A DNA stretch of 64,000 nt from Methylobacterium marchantiae (GCF_022179405.1 NZ_BPQT01000026.1:1-64000); one strand, 5' to 3'. Positions 47,759 to 57,722 are shown, counted from the first letter of the stretch. Notes: generated by a model from the letters alone, not told the origin. A program made the numbers and translations.

Positions 47759-48195
47759 GTGAGCCCCTCAGGATCGTCATCGTCGAGGACGAAGCACTGA
47801 TCGTGATGCAGTTGGAGATCCTCATCGAAGAGGCAGGGCATCAGGTCGTGGGCACGGCTGCCTCGGCCGGTGACGCCATCGCCGTCGCCAGACGGACCCG
47901 ACCCGACATCGTCTTCATCGATCTGCAGTTGCGGGGAGGTTCCTCGGGTCTCGACGTCGCCAAGGCTCTGGCCGAAGAGCCCGCGATGACGCTCGTGTTC
48001 CTGACCGCGAATGCCCGGCACTTCAGTGACGATTTCGCCGGCGCGGCGGCGGTGATCGCGAAGCCCTTCTCGGAAGCCATCATCGGGGACACGATGGTCT
48101 TCCTCGAGGAATGCATCCGGACACCGCCCCCGCTGTCGGCCCTGCCCCTCGGCCTGCGCTGCGCGCCGGGATACCTCGAACGGCTCGGCACCTGA
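47755..48195 (+). CDS. lovR: Single-domain response regulator, LovR-like
   Basis: A 146-residue receiver without an output domain. The acidic pair is VEDEALIV, the phospho-acceptor Asp is in IVFIDLQLRGG, the Thr switch in VFLTANA and the Lys in VIAKPFSE. A GTG start overlaps the kinase stop (GTGA), so the two are coupled. LovR in Caulobacter works against the general stress pathway with LovK. The C-terminal extension of about 20 residues (PLGLRCAPGYLERLGT) is unusual. Confidence 0.88.
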   Translation: MSEPLRIVIVEDEALIVMQLEILIEEAGHQVVGTAASAGDAIAVARRTRPDIVFIDLQLRGGSSGLDVAKALAEEPAMTLVFLTANARHFSDDFAGAAAVIAKPFSEAIIGDTMVFLEECIRTPPPLSALPLGLRCAPGYLERLGT

Positions 48196-48213
48196 GGCGA
48201 GGCTGGGCGAGGA

Positions 48214-51200
48214 TCAGGCGGCCTTCTCGGCGCGCGACAGCCTGATGAAGAGGTCCGGAACGTCCCGCGCCGGAACGGGCCTGCTGAAGTAGAAGCCCTG
48301 GACTTCGTTGCAGCCCTCCGCCCGCACGAGATCGAGCTGAGCACTCGTCTCCACGCCTTCCGCCGTGATCGTGGTCCCGCGACGCTCACCGAGTCCGACG
48401 ATGGACCGCACAATGGCGGCCGTGTCCGGATCGGCGATCTCGCGAATGAAGGAACGGTCGATCTTGATCTTGTCGAACGGGAACTGCCGCAAATAGCTCA
48501 GGGACGAATAACCGGTCCCGAAATCGTCGAGGGCGATCCGGACGCCGATATAGCGCAGGCGATGCAGGCAGCCGATCACCGCCTCGGTATCCTGGATCAG
48601 GACGCTCTCGGTGATCTCGAGTTCGAGCCGGTCGGCGGCGAGGCCCGATGCGGACAGGGCCATGATCACGTTCTGCTCCAGGCCCGGCTCGCGAAACTGC
48701 ATCGCCGAGACGTTGACCGCGATCCGCGCGGGTTGAGGCCAGGACGCGGCCTCGCGGCAGGCCTCCCGCAGGGCCCATTTGCCGAGATCGACGATCAGCC
48801 CGGTTTCCTCGGCGATCTCGATGAAGGTCGAGGGCGGGATCATCCCGCGGGTCGGATGCGACCAGCGCATGAGCGCCTCGAAGCCGCTCACGGTATCGGT
48901 CGCGAGGTCGACCACGGGTTGGTAGTGCAAGGTCAGGTCGTGGCGCAGCACGGCTTCGCGCAGCTCGAATTCGAGCTGGATGCGGTCTTCGATCGCCGCA
49001 TCCATGCTGGCTTCGTAGACGCGTACCGTGTTCCGGCCGGCGGCCTTCGCACGGTACAGGGCGAGGTCCGCATGTCTCAGCAGAGGATCGGCCTCCAGCC
49101 CGTCCACCGGAGCATGGGCGATGCCGATGCTGATCCCGATATTGGCCAGATGCCCGTTCAGCTTAATCGGCTGGGCGATGGCGTCGATCGCCCTCCGCGC
49201 AATCGCCACGGCCTCGTCGATCCGGTCGAGATTGCCGAGGATGATGCCGAACTCGTCGCCTCCGAGACGAGACACGATGTCATCCGGCCCCACGACGCCG
49301 CTGAGGCGCTCGGCGACGACCTGCAGGAGCGCATCGCCGGCCAGATGGCCGAGCGTGTCGTTGATCGCCTTGAACCGGTCGAGATCGAGGCAGAGCACCG
49401 CCGTCGCGTGCCTGCCGTTCCGCTCCGAGCCGAGCATCTGTTCGAGACGCCCATGGAAGACCGACCTGTTGGGCAGTCCGGTCAGGGCGTCGTGGCAGGC
49501 GAGATGGGCGATCCGCTGGTCCGCCTCCTTTCGTGCCGTGATGTCGATATAGGTTCCGACGAAGCGGATCGGGACGCCACCGGACCCGTGCGTGACGACC
49601 TTGCCGCGAGCGAGGAGCCAGATATAGCGGCCTTCCTTGGTGCGGACCCGGATCTCGGCCTCGAAGGCGGATATTCGCCCCTGGAGATGCTCGCGCAGGG
49701 CATGCCGGCCGACCGGCAGATCGTCCGGGTGGATCAGTGACTGGACTTTTCTGAAGTTGCGTCCGAACTCGCCTGGGGCATAGCCGAGCATGGTCTGAGC
49801 CCGGTCGGAGAACCAGGCTCGACCGGTTCGAAGGTCGGCATCCCACAAGCCGTCGCTTCCGCTGTCGAGGGCGAGCGCCAGGCGCTCCTCGCTCACGCGC
49901 AGACGCGCGTCGCTCGCCCTGAAGGCTTCCTCGGTCTCCTTGCGGGCGGTGATGTCGAGGTTCATGCCGACGAAGCGGCAGACTTCGCCTGTCTCAGGGT
50001 CGAGGACGGCACTGCCGAAGCCGTGAAACCAGCGGCATTCGCCGGTCCTCGGGTTGATGGTGCGAAATTCCACCCTGTGGTTCGTGCGCGTCTCGATGGC
50101 GCGAACGGCTTCGGCCCGAACTCTCACGATGTCTTCCGCGGGGACATTCCGTTCCCATTCATCGAGGGTCATGGAGGCGCCTGCGGCCGGGTTCTTCGCA
50201 TCGTCGAGGGGCAAACCCTGCATCAGGGCGCTCTCCGCCGATTGCCAGACACGGCCGGTGGGGATCTCCCATTCCCACACCCCGGCTTCCGCCGCGTCCT
50301 GAGCGAGACGAAGGAGGACGCCGGTGCGTTCCAGCACCATCCTGGCAGTGATGATGTCGTCGATGTCGAGGGCGGTGGTGAGCCATCCGGGCTGCCCGTC
50401 GAGCAGGCGGAGCGGGCGCTTGCTGAGTTTGTGCCAGCGATACACGCCGTCGGTGCGGCGGATTCGGATTTCGAGGTCGAAATCCTCCCGCGCCTCGTAG
50501 CGTTCGCAGATCGTGCCGAGAAGGCGGGTGTGATCGTCAGGATGATAGGAAGCCAGCCGTTCGTCGAGCGAGACGAGGGAGTGGCCATAGTAATCGTCGT
50601 AATGTCGGTTGCGATAGACCGTGTTGTCCTGTTCGTCAGTGACCCAGACCATCTGGGGAAGAAAATCCGCCAGGAGACGGTAGGACGCCTCGCTCTCGCG
50701 CAAGGACCGTTCGGCCTCTTTTCGGGCTGTCACGTCCGCGAAGGTGTAGACGGTGCTGCCGTCGGCCAGCGGCACGCCGAAGATTTCGAGGATGGTTCCG
50801 TCGCGTTCGAGATGCTCGCCGTCGGCACCGGGTTCGCCTCGATCACGCCTGCGCCTGTCGAGCGTTTCCGGCAGCGCCCCGTCACGCTCGATGAGGTAGC
50901 GGCGGACCTCCTCGAAGAGAGCGCCGTCGTGGAGCATTCCTTGCGGCAGATCGAGGAGGAGGTTCAGGCGCTCGTTATGGACCCTTATCCGGTCTTGCGC
51001 ATCGACCATGACGAGGCCTTCGTCGATGCTCTCCAGGGTGATGCGCAGCAGGTCCGTCGTCTCGCGCAGGTGCTGATCCGAGCGCGCCAGTTCGGTGACG
51101 TCGAGGCAGATGCCGGTGATGGCGCACACGGCTCCGGCGGAGTCGCGCTCGATGATTCCGCGCTCGGCGACCGTCCGGCATTCCCCGCCGGGACGGATGA

Positions 51201-52098
51201 TGCGTGAGCGATGCTCGTAATCGTCCCGCGTGAAGGCACCCGATCCTGAAACGGCATCGTCGAGATGCCAGCGGACGCGATCCCGATCCTGGGGATGATA
51301 GAATGCCAGAAGCTCGTCGAGAGGGACCCGGGCGATATCTGCGGGCCGGCGGCCATAGATCCGTGTCATCCCGTCGGACCATTCGACGCGCCGCTCGACG
51401 ACGTCGATACGCCAATGTCCGAAGCCCGCGATCTCCTCGGCCATACGCTGCGATTGCAGCGCTGCGGTGAGATGGGCCTCGCGACCTGCGAGGATGCGGG
51501 CCACACGCTGGCGCTCGCGCAATTCGGCCTCACGTTCCGCATTGGATTCGTAGAGGCGCAGATGCGCAGTCACGATGAGAGCGAGATCCTGGAGCTGGCC
51601 GACCTGCTCGTCCGTGAAATCGGGACGCGGGACGGTATCGATCAGGCACAGAGTCCCGATATTGTGTCCAGGGTGCAGGGCGAGCGGGACGCCGGCGTAG
51701 AAGCGGGCGCGGGGGCCTCCTTGCACCAGCGGATTACCGGAAAACCGGGGATCGGCGAGGAGGTCGCGGACCACCATCGGCTCGTCGGGCGAGCCCGCGA
51801 TGGTGTATTTGCAGAAGGCGTCGTCTCGACTCGGTGGCGGCCCCTCGACCCCGAGCCTGGCTTTGAGCCGCAGGGATTCGGCATCGATGAGCGGAACGAG
51901 AACGATGGGAACCCCGAACAGGGCCGCCGCGGTGCGGCAAACCGCATCGAGATGGGGCTCCGGGTCATTGTCGATGAGGCTCAGGAAATCCCGTTTGGCG
52001 GAACATGCAGCTTCGGAGCCTTCAAGGATTTCGAGGCTCCGGGAGATGTCAGGGCTCTGTGAGATTTCAGGTCTTTGGTCCTGAGCCTGATCTTGCAC
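48214..52098 (-). CDS. GAF-PAS5-GGDEF-EAL cyclic-di-GMP signalling protein
   Basis: A 1294-residue soluble protein. Order: GAF domain (about 45-180, LFGVPIVLVPLIDAESL), five PAS domains (about 220-335, 350-465, 475-590, 600-725, 740-855), a GGDEF domain (about 865-1020) with intact SRLGGDEFG, and an EAL domain (about 1035-1285) with FEALMRWSHP, VNVSAMQF and DDFGTGYSSL. Both catalytic motifs are complete, so it may make or break c-di-GMP depending on sensory input. There is no membrane segment. GTG start at 52098. It converges on the LovK/LovR operon 18 bases away. Confidence 0.95.
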   Translation of the reverse strand: MQDQAQDQRPEISQSPDISRSLEILEGSEAACSAKRDFLSLIDNDPEPHLDAVCRTAAALFGVPIVLVPLIDAESLRLKARLGVEGPPPSRDDAFCKYTIAGSPDEPMVVRDLLADPRFSGNPLVQGGPRARFYAGVPLALHPGHNIGTLCLIDTVPRPDFTDEQVGQLQDLALIVTAHLRLYESNAEREAELRERQRVARILAGREAHLTAALQSQRMAEEIAGFGHWRIDVVERRVEWSDGMTRIYGRRPADIARVPLDELLAFYHPQDRDRVRWHLDDAVSGSGAFTRDDYEHRSRIIRPGGECRTVAERGIIERDSAGAVCAITGICLDVTELARSDQHLRETTDLLRITLESIDEGLVMVDAQDRIRVHNERLNLLLDLPQGMLHDGALFEEVRRYLIERDGALPETLDRRRRDRGEPGADGEHLERDGTILEIFGVPLADGSTVYTFADVTARKEAERSLRESEASYRLLADFLPQMVWVTDEQDNTVYRNRHYDDYYGHSLVSLDERLASYHPDDHTRLLGTICERYEAREDFDLEIRIRRTDGVYRWHKLSKRPLRLLDGQPGWLTTALDIDDIITARMVLERTGVLLRLAQDAAEAGVWEWEIPTGRVWQSAESALMQGLPLDDAKNPAAGASMTLDEWERNVPAEDIVRVRAEAVRAIETRTNHRVEFRTINPRTGECRWFHGFGSAVLDPETGEVCRFVGMNLDITARKETEEAFRASDARLRVSEERLALALDSGSDGLWDADLRTGRAWFSDRAQTMLGYAPGEFGRNFRKVQSLIHPDDLPVGRHALREHLQGRISAFEAEIRVRTKEGRYIWLLARGKVVTHGSGGVPIRFVGTYIDITARKEADQRIAHLACHDALTGLPNRSVFHGRLEQMLGSERNGRHATAVLCLDLDRFKAINDTLGHLAGDALLQVVAERLSGVVGPDDIVSRLGGDEFGIILGNLDRIDEAVAIARRAIDAIAQPIKLNGHLANIGISIGIAHAPVDGLEADPLLRHADLALYRAKAAGRNTVRVYEASMDAAIEDRIQLEFELREAVLRHDLTLHYQPVVDLATDTVSGFEALMRWSHPTRGMIPPSTFIEIAEETGLIVDLGKWALREACREAASWPQPARIAVNVSAMQFREPGLEQNVIMALSASGLAADRLELEITESVLIQDTEAVIGCLHRLRYIGVRIALDDFGTGYSSLSYLRQFPFDKIKIDRSFIREIADPDTAAIVRSIVGLGERRGTTITAEGVETSAQLDLVRAEGCNEVQGFYFSRPVPARDVPDLFIRLSRAEKAA

Positions 52099-52410
52099 GT
52101 CGCACCATCCAGGGAACCGAACCGAGGCTATCCGTCCTGACGAAGGTCGAGAATGACACAGCGTGCCGAAAGCCTTCGCGTAGGAATAGGACGGGGTCCG
52201 TTGCGATATTCCTACCGTCTCATGAAGACTGCCCGCTCATTCAACCTCGTCGCGCGGAATCTTCGCATGGCGGGTTCGCATTCCCAGCCTGGGCGACCAC
52301 GTGGATGGAATGGCCGAGCTTCCTTTCACAGGGCGTAATTTCATCGTAACCGTAGGCGACTGTCTCCGGTCACCCGTCGTTCCTTTCGCCTCGAACCCCG
52401 TTCAACCGCC
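52099..52410. other. Divergent intergenic region before the HAD gene
   Basis: About 310 bases between the cyclic-di-GMP gene and the HAD gene, which are transcribed away from each other. I see no coding frame, repeat or clear promoter element. Confidence 0.4.
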
Positions 52411-53139
52411 TTGTTTCTTCCCGGCGAAAGCCATCTTACCAGCGCGGGCTCCCGCGGTTTCTCGAGCGTCGACACCTGGGTGTTCGACCTCGACAATACG
52501 CTCTATCCGAGCGACGCTCGGGTCTGGCCGCAGGTCGACGAGCGCATCACCTTGTTCGTCATGCAGCTCTACGGGCTGGACGGCATCTCGGCGCGTGCGC
52601 TGCAGAAGCATTTCTACCATCGTTACGGCACCACGCTGAAAGCGCTGATGGTGGAAGAGAAGGTCGATCCCTACCATTTCCTCGACTTCGCCCACGACAT
52701 CGACCACTCCTCGATCCGCCTCGATGCGGCGCTCGGCGATGCGATCGAGAAGCTGCCGGGCCGCAAGCTGATCCTCACCAACGGTTCCCGGCGCCATGCC
52801 GAGAACGTGGCTGCCAAGCTCGGCATCCTCGACCATTTCGAGGACGTGTTCGACATCGCCGCCGCAGACTTCGTCCCGAAGCCCGAACGCTCCACCTACG
52901 AGCGCTTTTTGGTTCGGCACGACGTCGATCCGGGTCGCTCGGCACTGTTCGAGGACATCGCCCGCAACCTCGTCGTGCCCCATGAAATCGGGATGGCGAC
53001 GGTACTGGTCGTTCCCCGCACCATCGATCCGTTCCGTGAGGCGTTCGAACAGGAGGCGGTGCAGGAACCGCATATCGACCATATCACCAACGACCTCGCC
53101 GCCTTCCTCAGCGAGCGGGTCCTTCCGGTCGTCGGATGA
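52411..53139 (+). CDS. HAD-superfamily pyrimidine 5'-nucleotidase
   Basis: A 242-residue phosphatase. HAD motif I is DTWVFDLDNTLYPSD with Asp nucleophiles, motif II is KLILTNGSRRHAENV, motif III is DFVPKPERSTYE, and motif IV is ALFEDIARNL. The DNTLYPS and TNGSRRHA pattern is that of Sdt1-type pyrimidine 5'-nucleotidases. The start is uncertain: a TTG at 52411 opens the frame, with no ribosome site; no in-frame ATG lies before the first motif. The stop overlaps the next start (ATGA), so the two genes are coupled. Confidence 0.85.
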   Translation: MFLPGESHLTSAGSRGFSSVDTWVFDLDNTLYPSDARVWPQVDERITLFVMQLYGLDGISARALQKHFYHRYGTTLKALMVEEKVDPYHFLDFAHDIDHSSIRLDAALGDAIEKLPGRKLILTNGSRRHAENVAAKLGILDHFEDVFDIAAADFVPKPERSTYERFLVRHDVDPGRSALFEDIARNLVVPHEIGMATVLVVPRTIDPFREAFEQEAVQEPHIDHITNDLAAFLSERVLPVVG

Positions 53140-53555
53140 GCGATTCCGTTCAGGATTGGTCGGACATCCGCGCGCCGTCCCTGGACGACGTGGAGATCCT
53201 GGCACGTGACGCGCTCGCCCGCCTGCCGGCGGCGTTCCTCGCCCTCTGCGACGGAGTGACGATCCATGTGGAGGATTTTCCCGACGACGCGACGCTGCGG
53301 GAGATGGAATGCGAGAGCGGGTTCGATCTCCTCGGCCTGTTTCGAGGCGTCGGCCTCGCGCAGAGCGGCGAGACGGTGACCGGGCAGATGCACAACCGGG
53401 TCTGGCTCTATCGCAGGCCGCTCCTCGACTATTGGGCCGAGTACGAGGAGACCCTCGGCCATCTCGTCACCCATGTCCTCGTCCACGAGATCGGGCATCA
53501 TATGGGCCTGTCCGACGATGATATGGCCGCCATCGAGGCGTCGGCGGGCGACTGA
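53136..53555 (+). CDS. Small zincin-type metallopeptidase family protein
   Basis: A 139-residue protein with the zinc motif VHEIGHHMGLSDDDM (HExxH plus downstream acidic residues), the signature of the minigluzincin-like family often encoded after HAD genes in Alphaproteobacteria. Preceding strands show GQMHNRVWLYRRPLLDY. There is no signal peptide, so it is probably cytoplasmic. It overlaps the HAD stop by 4 bases. Substrate is unknown; the Glu in HEIGHH is the likely catalytic base. Confidence 0.87.
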   Translation: MSDSVQDWSDIRAPSLDDVEILARDALARLPAAFLALCDGVTIHVEDFPDDATLREMECESGFDLLGLFRGVGLAQSGETVTGQMHNRVWLYRRPLLDYWAEYEETLGHLVTHVLVHEIGHHMGLSDDDMAAIEASAGD

Positions 53556-53583
53556 TTTCCGGTCGCAGGACCTGTCCAGGCGA

Positions 53584-54855
53584 TCAATCGTCGTTCGCGG
53601 GTTTCGGGCTCGCGGCCCGCGGCCTGAGGAGGCTGGCCTTCGGACGCCGCGTGCGGAACTGGCCGCGCTCCACGGCGACGAAGACCAGCACCGTGATGGT
53701 GAGCGTCGTGATCCACCAGATCACCGTCAGGCCGACGCCGATACAGGCGATCGTGAAGGCGCTGGCGAAGGCGGCCATCGCTCCGGGAACGATCGCGCCG
53801 GGAGCGGTCGCGGTGGCGGAGCGCCCGCTATGTCGGATCGCCGCATGAAGGGCGAAGGCTGCCGCGAAGGCGCCGACGATCCCGAGTTCGTACCAAAGCT
53901 CGAACAGCATCGTCGTCGGAGCATTGTTGGGCAGCAGGTTCACGAAGCGGCCGCGCAGGGCGGTCTCGAATCCGTGCCCGGTCACGAGCCGGAACGGCTC
54001 CGTTGTGACGACCTTCTGCCACGCCTTGATCGTGAGGACGCCGGGGGCCGTCGGGCCGAAGGCGACGATGCCGATCGGCCGGGCGAGGAAGGGCAGGAAC
54101 GGTGCTGTGACCAGCAGGCCGGCGCAGACCAACGCCACGGCGCGGACGGCGACGAGGGGGCGATATGTGGCGAACAGAAACACCACCGCACCGGCAGCCA
54201 ATGCCAGGATCTGGGTCACATTCGGCGAGATCGAGAGGGCGATCGCCACCAGGATCGCGGTACCGAGCGCCTCCATATCGCGACCGCGGGAACGCAGCCA
54301 CGCGATGGACGGCCAGACCAGCAGGGCGAGAAGCGTGAGCCCGCGATCGACCGAACTCTGGTCCTCGGGGACGTTGCGCAGGAGCGTATCGCCGAACAAC
54401 CCGAACAGGATCGAGACGATGGACGCGGCGATGATTCCGAGCGGCAAGAGATAGAGGTTGGCCGAGCGCATCCGGTCTGGCAGCGCGAAATAGGCGGCCA
54501 GCGTCATCAGAATCGTGGCGACGAGGTTCAGCAGGCGCTCGGTCGCAGGGCCGAGAAACGGCGTCCAGACGAGGGAAAGCGCCGACCAGACGATCACCAG
54601 CCCGCCCGCGAGGAACACCGTCGACGTCACAAGACGCGTGGCGGCAGGCCTGAGCGGTCGTTGCTTCCCGTCGATCGCACTGGCGATGACGATGAGCGCG
54701 ATCGCGATGGGGGCGAGGATGACGGTGGCACGGCGGGCCACCTGAGCCGCGACCGGAAGCACGACGAACAGGCCGAAGAAGCCGACACGGCGCAGAAGGG
54801 CCGCCGCGTCGAGAGCCGGGTCGATGGATGGTCGGGACGTGGAGGCGCGGGCCAT
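53584..54855 (-). CDS. O-antigen ligase/Wzy-like polytopic membrane protein
   Basis: A 423-residue protein with about 11 helices. A large extracytoplasmic loop with the motif VTGHGFETALRGRFVNLLPN and EPFRLV resembles the Wzy_C domain of O-antigen ligases and polymerases. The N-terminus is RRVGFFGLFVVLPVAAQVA and the C-terminus is basic. The ATG at 54855 gives MARASTSRP. It is isolated from other polysaccharide genes, so its glycan substrate cannot be named. Confidence 0.75.
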   Translation of the reverse strand: MARASTSRPSIDPALDAAALLRRVGFFGLFVVLPVAAQVARRATVILAPIAIALIVIASAIDGKQRPLRPAATRLVTSTVFLAGGLVIVWSALSLVWTPFLGPATERLLNLVATILMTLAAYFALPDRMRSANLYLLPLGIIAASIVSILFGLFGDTLLRNVPEDQSSVDRGLTLLALLVWPSIAWLRSRGRDMEALGTAILVAIALSISPNVTQILALAAGAVVFLFATYRPLVAVRAVALVCAGLLVTAPFLPFLARPIGIVAFGPTAPGVLTIKAWQKVVTTEPFRLVTGHGFETALRGRFVNLLPNNAPTTMLFELWYELGIVGAFAAAFALHAAIRHSGRSATATAPGAIVPGAMAAFASAFTIACIGVGLTVIWWITTLTITVLVFVAVERGQFRTRRPKASLLRPRAASPKPANDD

Positions 54856-54981
54856 GGTGCGATTGTAGCCGTGAAACGGCGCCACGAGACCGTCCGTGCG
54901 CTACCAATCGAGTCGTAGTGCAGCGCGCGGGTGTGGGCTGTAGATGTCGTGCAACACCTGTGCCTCCTCCGCCAGATGCGC

Positions 54982-55500
54982 TCAGACCGGTTTCGGCTGG
55001 CGTCGGCTCGGAGCCAGCCGCCGGCCGATATCGGTCAGGACCCGCCAGCCCGCCCAGGTCGCGAGGAAGCCGAGGATTCCGGCGATGATCCCGTCGGCGG
55101 TGGCCGGGACGGCCGGGACGTAATCCTGGTAGGTGGCGCGTGCGAGGGACATGTCTGGATCGCGCAGCAGCGCCGCAAAACGACCCATCGGTCCCCCCGC
55201 CTCGGCCAGAGCCCGCTTCTGCGCATCGAGATGCTTCAGGCGCTCGATATCGGCTCGTGCGGATTCTCCGCGCCGCGCCACCAGGGAATCGCCGTTGCTG
55301 CGGAGACGGTCAACCGCGCCCTCCCGGTTGGTGCCGCTTGCGGCGGCGTCCGCGTCGAGGGCGGCGAGGGAGCGGCGAAGCTCGTCGAGGGTGCCTCCCA
55401 GCCGCTGGGCGTATTGCTGGGCGAATTCGGGTCCCTGCGCCGCGACGATGCCGCCGAGGATGCCGAGGGCGAGGCCGAAGGTGCGGATCACACGGAGCAC
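54982..55500 (-). CDS. DUF2937 family membrane protein
   Basis: A 172-residue protein with an N-terminal helix (FGLALGILGGIVAAQG), the diagnostic GPEFAQQYAQRLGGTLDELR stretch, a coiled-coil-like charged middle, and a C-terminal helix (GIIAGILGFLATWAGWRVL). This is the DUF2937 plan. GTG start at 55500 with GAGGAA 7 bases upstream. Function is unknown. Confidence 0.85.
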   Translation of the reverse strand: MLRVIRTFGLALGILGGIVAAQGPEFAQQYAQRLGGTLDELRRSLAALDADAAASGTNREGAVDRLRSNGDSLVARRGESARADIERLKHLDAQKRALAEAGGPMGRFAALLRDPDMSLARATYQDYVPAVPATADGIIAGILGFLATWAGWRVLTDIGRRLAPSRRQPKPV

Positions 55501-55560
55501 GATTCATTCCTCATGGCGTCGTGGGACAAAAGGGTGAGCCGCAGGGCGGTTCCCGAGCGA

Positions 55561-55827
55561 TCAGAGCGCATCGGCCAGGGCCTCTCCCACCTCCGCCTCG
55601 GTCACCTCCAGCAACGGCCGGCTCACCTTCGCGGCCCGCGTCTTCCGGCCGGGCCGCATGACCAGGATGATCGTCTCGAGGCCGGGACAGGCGGGATCGG
55701 GGCACAGGATCTCGTTGACCTTCACCACGCAATCCGGCTCGACGAGGGCGCGGACCCACGTCTCGACCCGTCGCCGCGCGGTGTCGTCGGCCGGTTCGCG
55801 GCGGCGCCCCAACCCGAGAAAGACCAT
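55561..55827 (-). CDS. Small conserved hypothetical protein, 88 aa
   Basis: A short soluble protein with NEILCPDPACPGLETIILVM, a two-Cys Pro-rich motif, and a basic stretch (RPGRKTRAAKVSRP) followed by an acidic helix (VTEAEVGEALADAL). The gene starts 9 bases after the WD40 gene stop and is likely co-transcribed with it. The two Cys could bind metal. No family name is recalled with confidence. Confidence 0.7.
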   Translation of the reverse strand: MVFLGLGRRREPADDTARRRVETWVRALVEPDCVVKVNEILCPDPACPGLETIILVMRPGRKTRAAKVSRPLLEVTEAEVGEALADAL

Positions 55828-55836
55828 CGTCCGCCC

Positions 55837-56844
55837 TCAACCCGGCAGCGTCAGGATGCCGGCCATGCCGTCGGCGCAACCGAAGGCGAGGCGGCTGCCG
55901 CGTCCGTCCCAGGCCAGGGCCGAGATCGCGCCGCCCTTGGTGGCGGGGCGGACCAGGAGTTCCGAGGCGTCGACGAAGCGCACGAGCAGGATGCAGCCGT
56001 CCTCGTAGCCGATGGCGAGGACCAGCGCCTTGGGATGGAACGCGACGCGCGAGACCCGGGCCGGGCGGATTCCGCATTCGCGCGGCGTCTTGCCGGTGGG
56101 CCCCTCCTTCGAATCGAAGGGCCAGATGATGGCGGCCTCGGCGCCGCTGGTGGCGAGCCAGTTGCCGTCGCCCGACCAGCTCACCGAGCGGACCTTGGCC
56201 GGATAGCCCGACATCCGCATGTGGCCGCGGTCGGGCTGAAGGCGCCAGCCGTGGAGCGAGTTCTCCTGCATCGTCGTCACGACGAAGCGCCCGTCCGGCG
56301 ACCACGTCACGTCGATATGCGAGCCCTTCCACTCCACGAAATCGGGCGCGGTCTCGAGATTCGGATACCAGAGGGTGGCGCCGTTGTAATGCGACACCGC
56401 GAGGCGGTAGCCCTTGGGGGCGAAGGCGAGGCCGCGCGCCGTCGAAGGGGCGGCGAAGATCTTCTCCCGGCCCTTGGCATCGCGGGCGACGACGTTGCGG
56501 CCGGCGGAATAGGCGAGGCCTCCATCGGGATGGAGCGCCAGGGCGTCGATCCAGGCGCCGCCCTTGGTGGCGGCGACCTCGGTCGGGTCTCCGTTCGCCG
56601 CGGTCGCCACGATGCGTCCGTCGTCGCCCCCCGTCACGATCCGTTTCCCGTCGCCCGACGCCACCAGGATGCCGGCGTCCGGGTGGGCCTCGACCCGCCG
56701 CGTCGTCTCCGGGCCGACGAGCAGGACCGCACCGTCGCCGAGGGCAAGGGCCAGGGTTTCCTTCAGCCAGACGGCACCGGAGACGTGGGCGCCGGCCTCC
56801 ACCGGCACCACGTGGTCGAGGAGGGAGGGAGCGCTGGCGCTCAT
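55837..56844 (-). CDS. WD40-repeat beta-propeller protein
   Basis: A 335-residue protein made of about seven WD-type blades, for example GGDDGRIVATA, ALHPDGGLAYSAGRNVVARD, VTWSPDGRFVVTTM and AFHPKALVLAIGYEDGCILL. It has no signal peptide, so it is probably a cytoplasmic scaffold. In many Rhizobiales such a gene lies beside a CobW-type GTPase; none is present here. The ATG at 56844 has GAGGTTCT upstream. The next gene is 9 bases on. Confidence 0.85.
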   Translation of the reverse strand: MSASAPSLLDHVVPVEAGAHVSGAVWLKETLALALGDGAVLLVGPETTRRVEAHPDAGILVASGDGKRIVTGGDDGRIVATAANGDPTEVAATKGGAWIDALALHPDGGLAYSAGRNVVARDAKGREKIFAAPSTARGLAFAPKGYRLAVSHYNGATLWYPNLETAPDFVEWKGSHIDVTWSPDGRFVVTTMQENSLHGWRLQPDRGHMRMSGYPAKVRSVSWSGDGNWLATSGAEAAIIWPFDSKEGPTGKTPRECGIRPARVSRVAFHPKALVLAIGYEDGCILLVRFVDASELLVRPATKGGAISALAWDGRGSRLAFGCADGMAGILTLPG

Positions 56845-56858
56845 CGGCTAAGAACCTC

Positions 56859-57530
56859 TCAGGACGCAGCCGCGGCGTCCGGTGCCGATCTCAGCACCGT
56901 CAGAACCGTCGCGACCAGGGCGAGACAGCCGGCGATGCCGGCGGGAATGGCGAGGGCATACAACGCGAAGCGTCCGTAGGCGACCGTTCCGGCGAGCGAG
57001 CCGACCAGGAGCGACAGCCAGACCAGGCTGTCGCCGACCCAGCCGAAGCGGGGGCCTCGGCCAGCCAGGGCCGAGGCGAGCTTCTGGCCGGTGCTGAACA
57101 GGGCACCGGTGACGAAGGTGGTGCCGGCGCGAAACCCCTGGACATGGGCCAGCACCGCGTTCTGCGCGCCCATCGCCAGGGCGAGGAGCAGCGAGGCATG
57201 GCCGGGGCTCGGATCCTCCACCGCCGTGAGATAGGCGCCCGAGACGAGGATCGTCTCGAATCCGAGCAGCACGGGCGTGCTCCAGCGCGGCGGCGTCAGG
57301 GCCGAGAGGCCGCCGCCGCACAGGCTGCCTAGGAGGAAGGCGGCGATGAGCAGGCCCGGAAGGACCGCGACGAGGGGCGTGTCGTGCCCCAGCGCCACGG
57401 CGAACTGGGTCGTGTTGCCGCTCATGAACGAGGTGTAGAGGCCGCCGAGCCGGATGAATCCGAGGGCGTCCACGTAGCCGGCGAGCGCCGTGAGGACGAG
57501 GCCGAAGCCGAGATGCCAGGTCCGGCTCAT
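56859..57530 (-). CDS. DUF1275 (YoaK-like) membrane protein
   Basis: A 223-residue protein with six helices. The family motif is LTALAGYVDALGFIRLGGLY followed by TSFMSGNTTQFAVALG. Function is unknown; members are small integral membrane proteins. The ATG at 57530 gives MSRTWHLGFGLV. It precedes the WD40 gene by 14 bases and may share its transcript. Confidence 0.9.
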   Translation of the reverse strand: MSRTWHLGFGLVLTALAGYVDALGFIRLGGLYTSFMSGNTTQFAVALGHDTPLVAVLPGLLIAAFLLGSLCGGGLSALTPPRWSTPVLLGFETILVSGAYLTAVEDPSPGHASLLLALAMGAQNAVLAHVQGFRAGTTFVTGALFSTGQKLASALAGRGPRFGWVGDSLVWLSLLVGSLAGTVAYGRFALYALAIPAGIAGCLALVATVLTVLRSAPDAAAAS

Positions 57531-57722
57531 GACGGCGCGCGCATGCGATCCGCCCCGTTTCGTCCCGGGACGACCGAGACCGGCCCAACAGGGTTAAGGC
57601 ATTGCTTACCAAGTCCGCGCAATTCGAGTGAACGGGTCCGAACATCGGGGCCGTGGCACCCGTTGGTGTGACGATCCGGCGTCGGGGTTTTCATTCCGGC
57701 CCGGGTGAGTTGGAGTTGCGTC

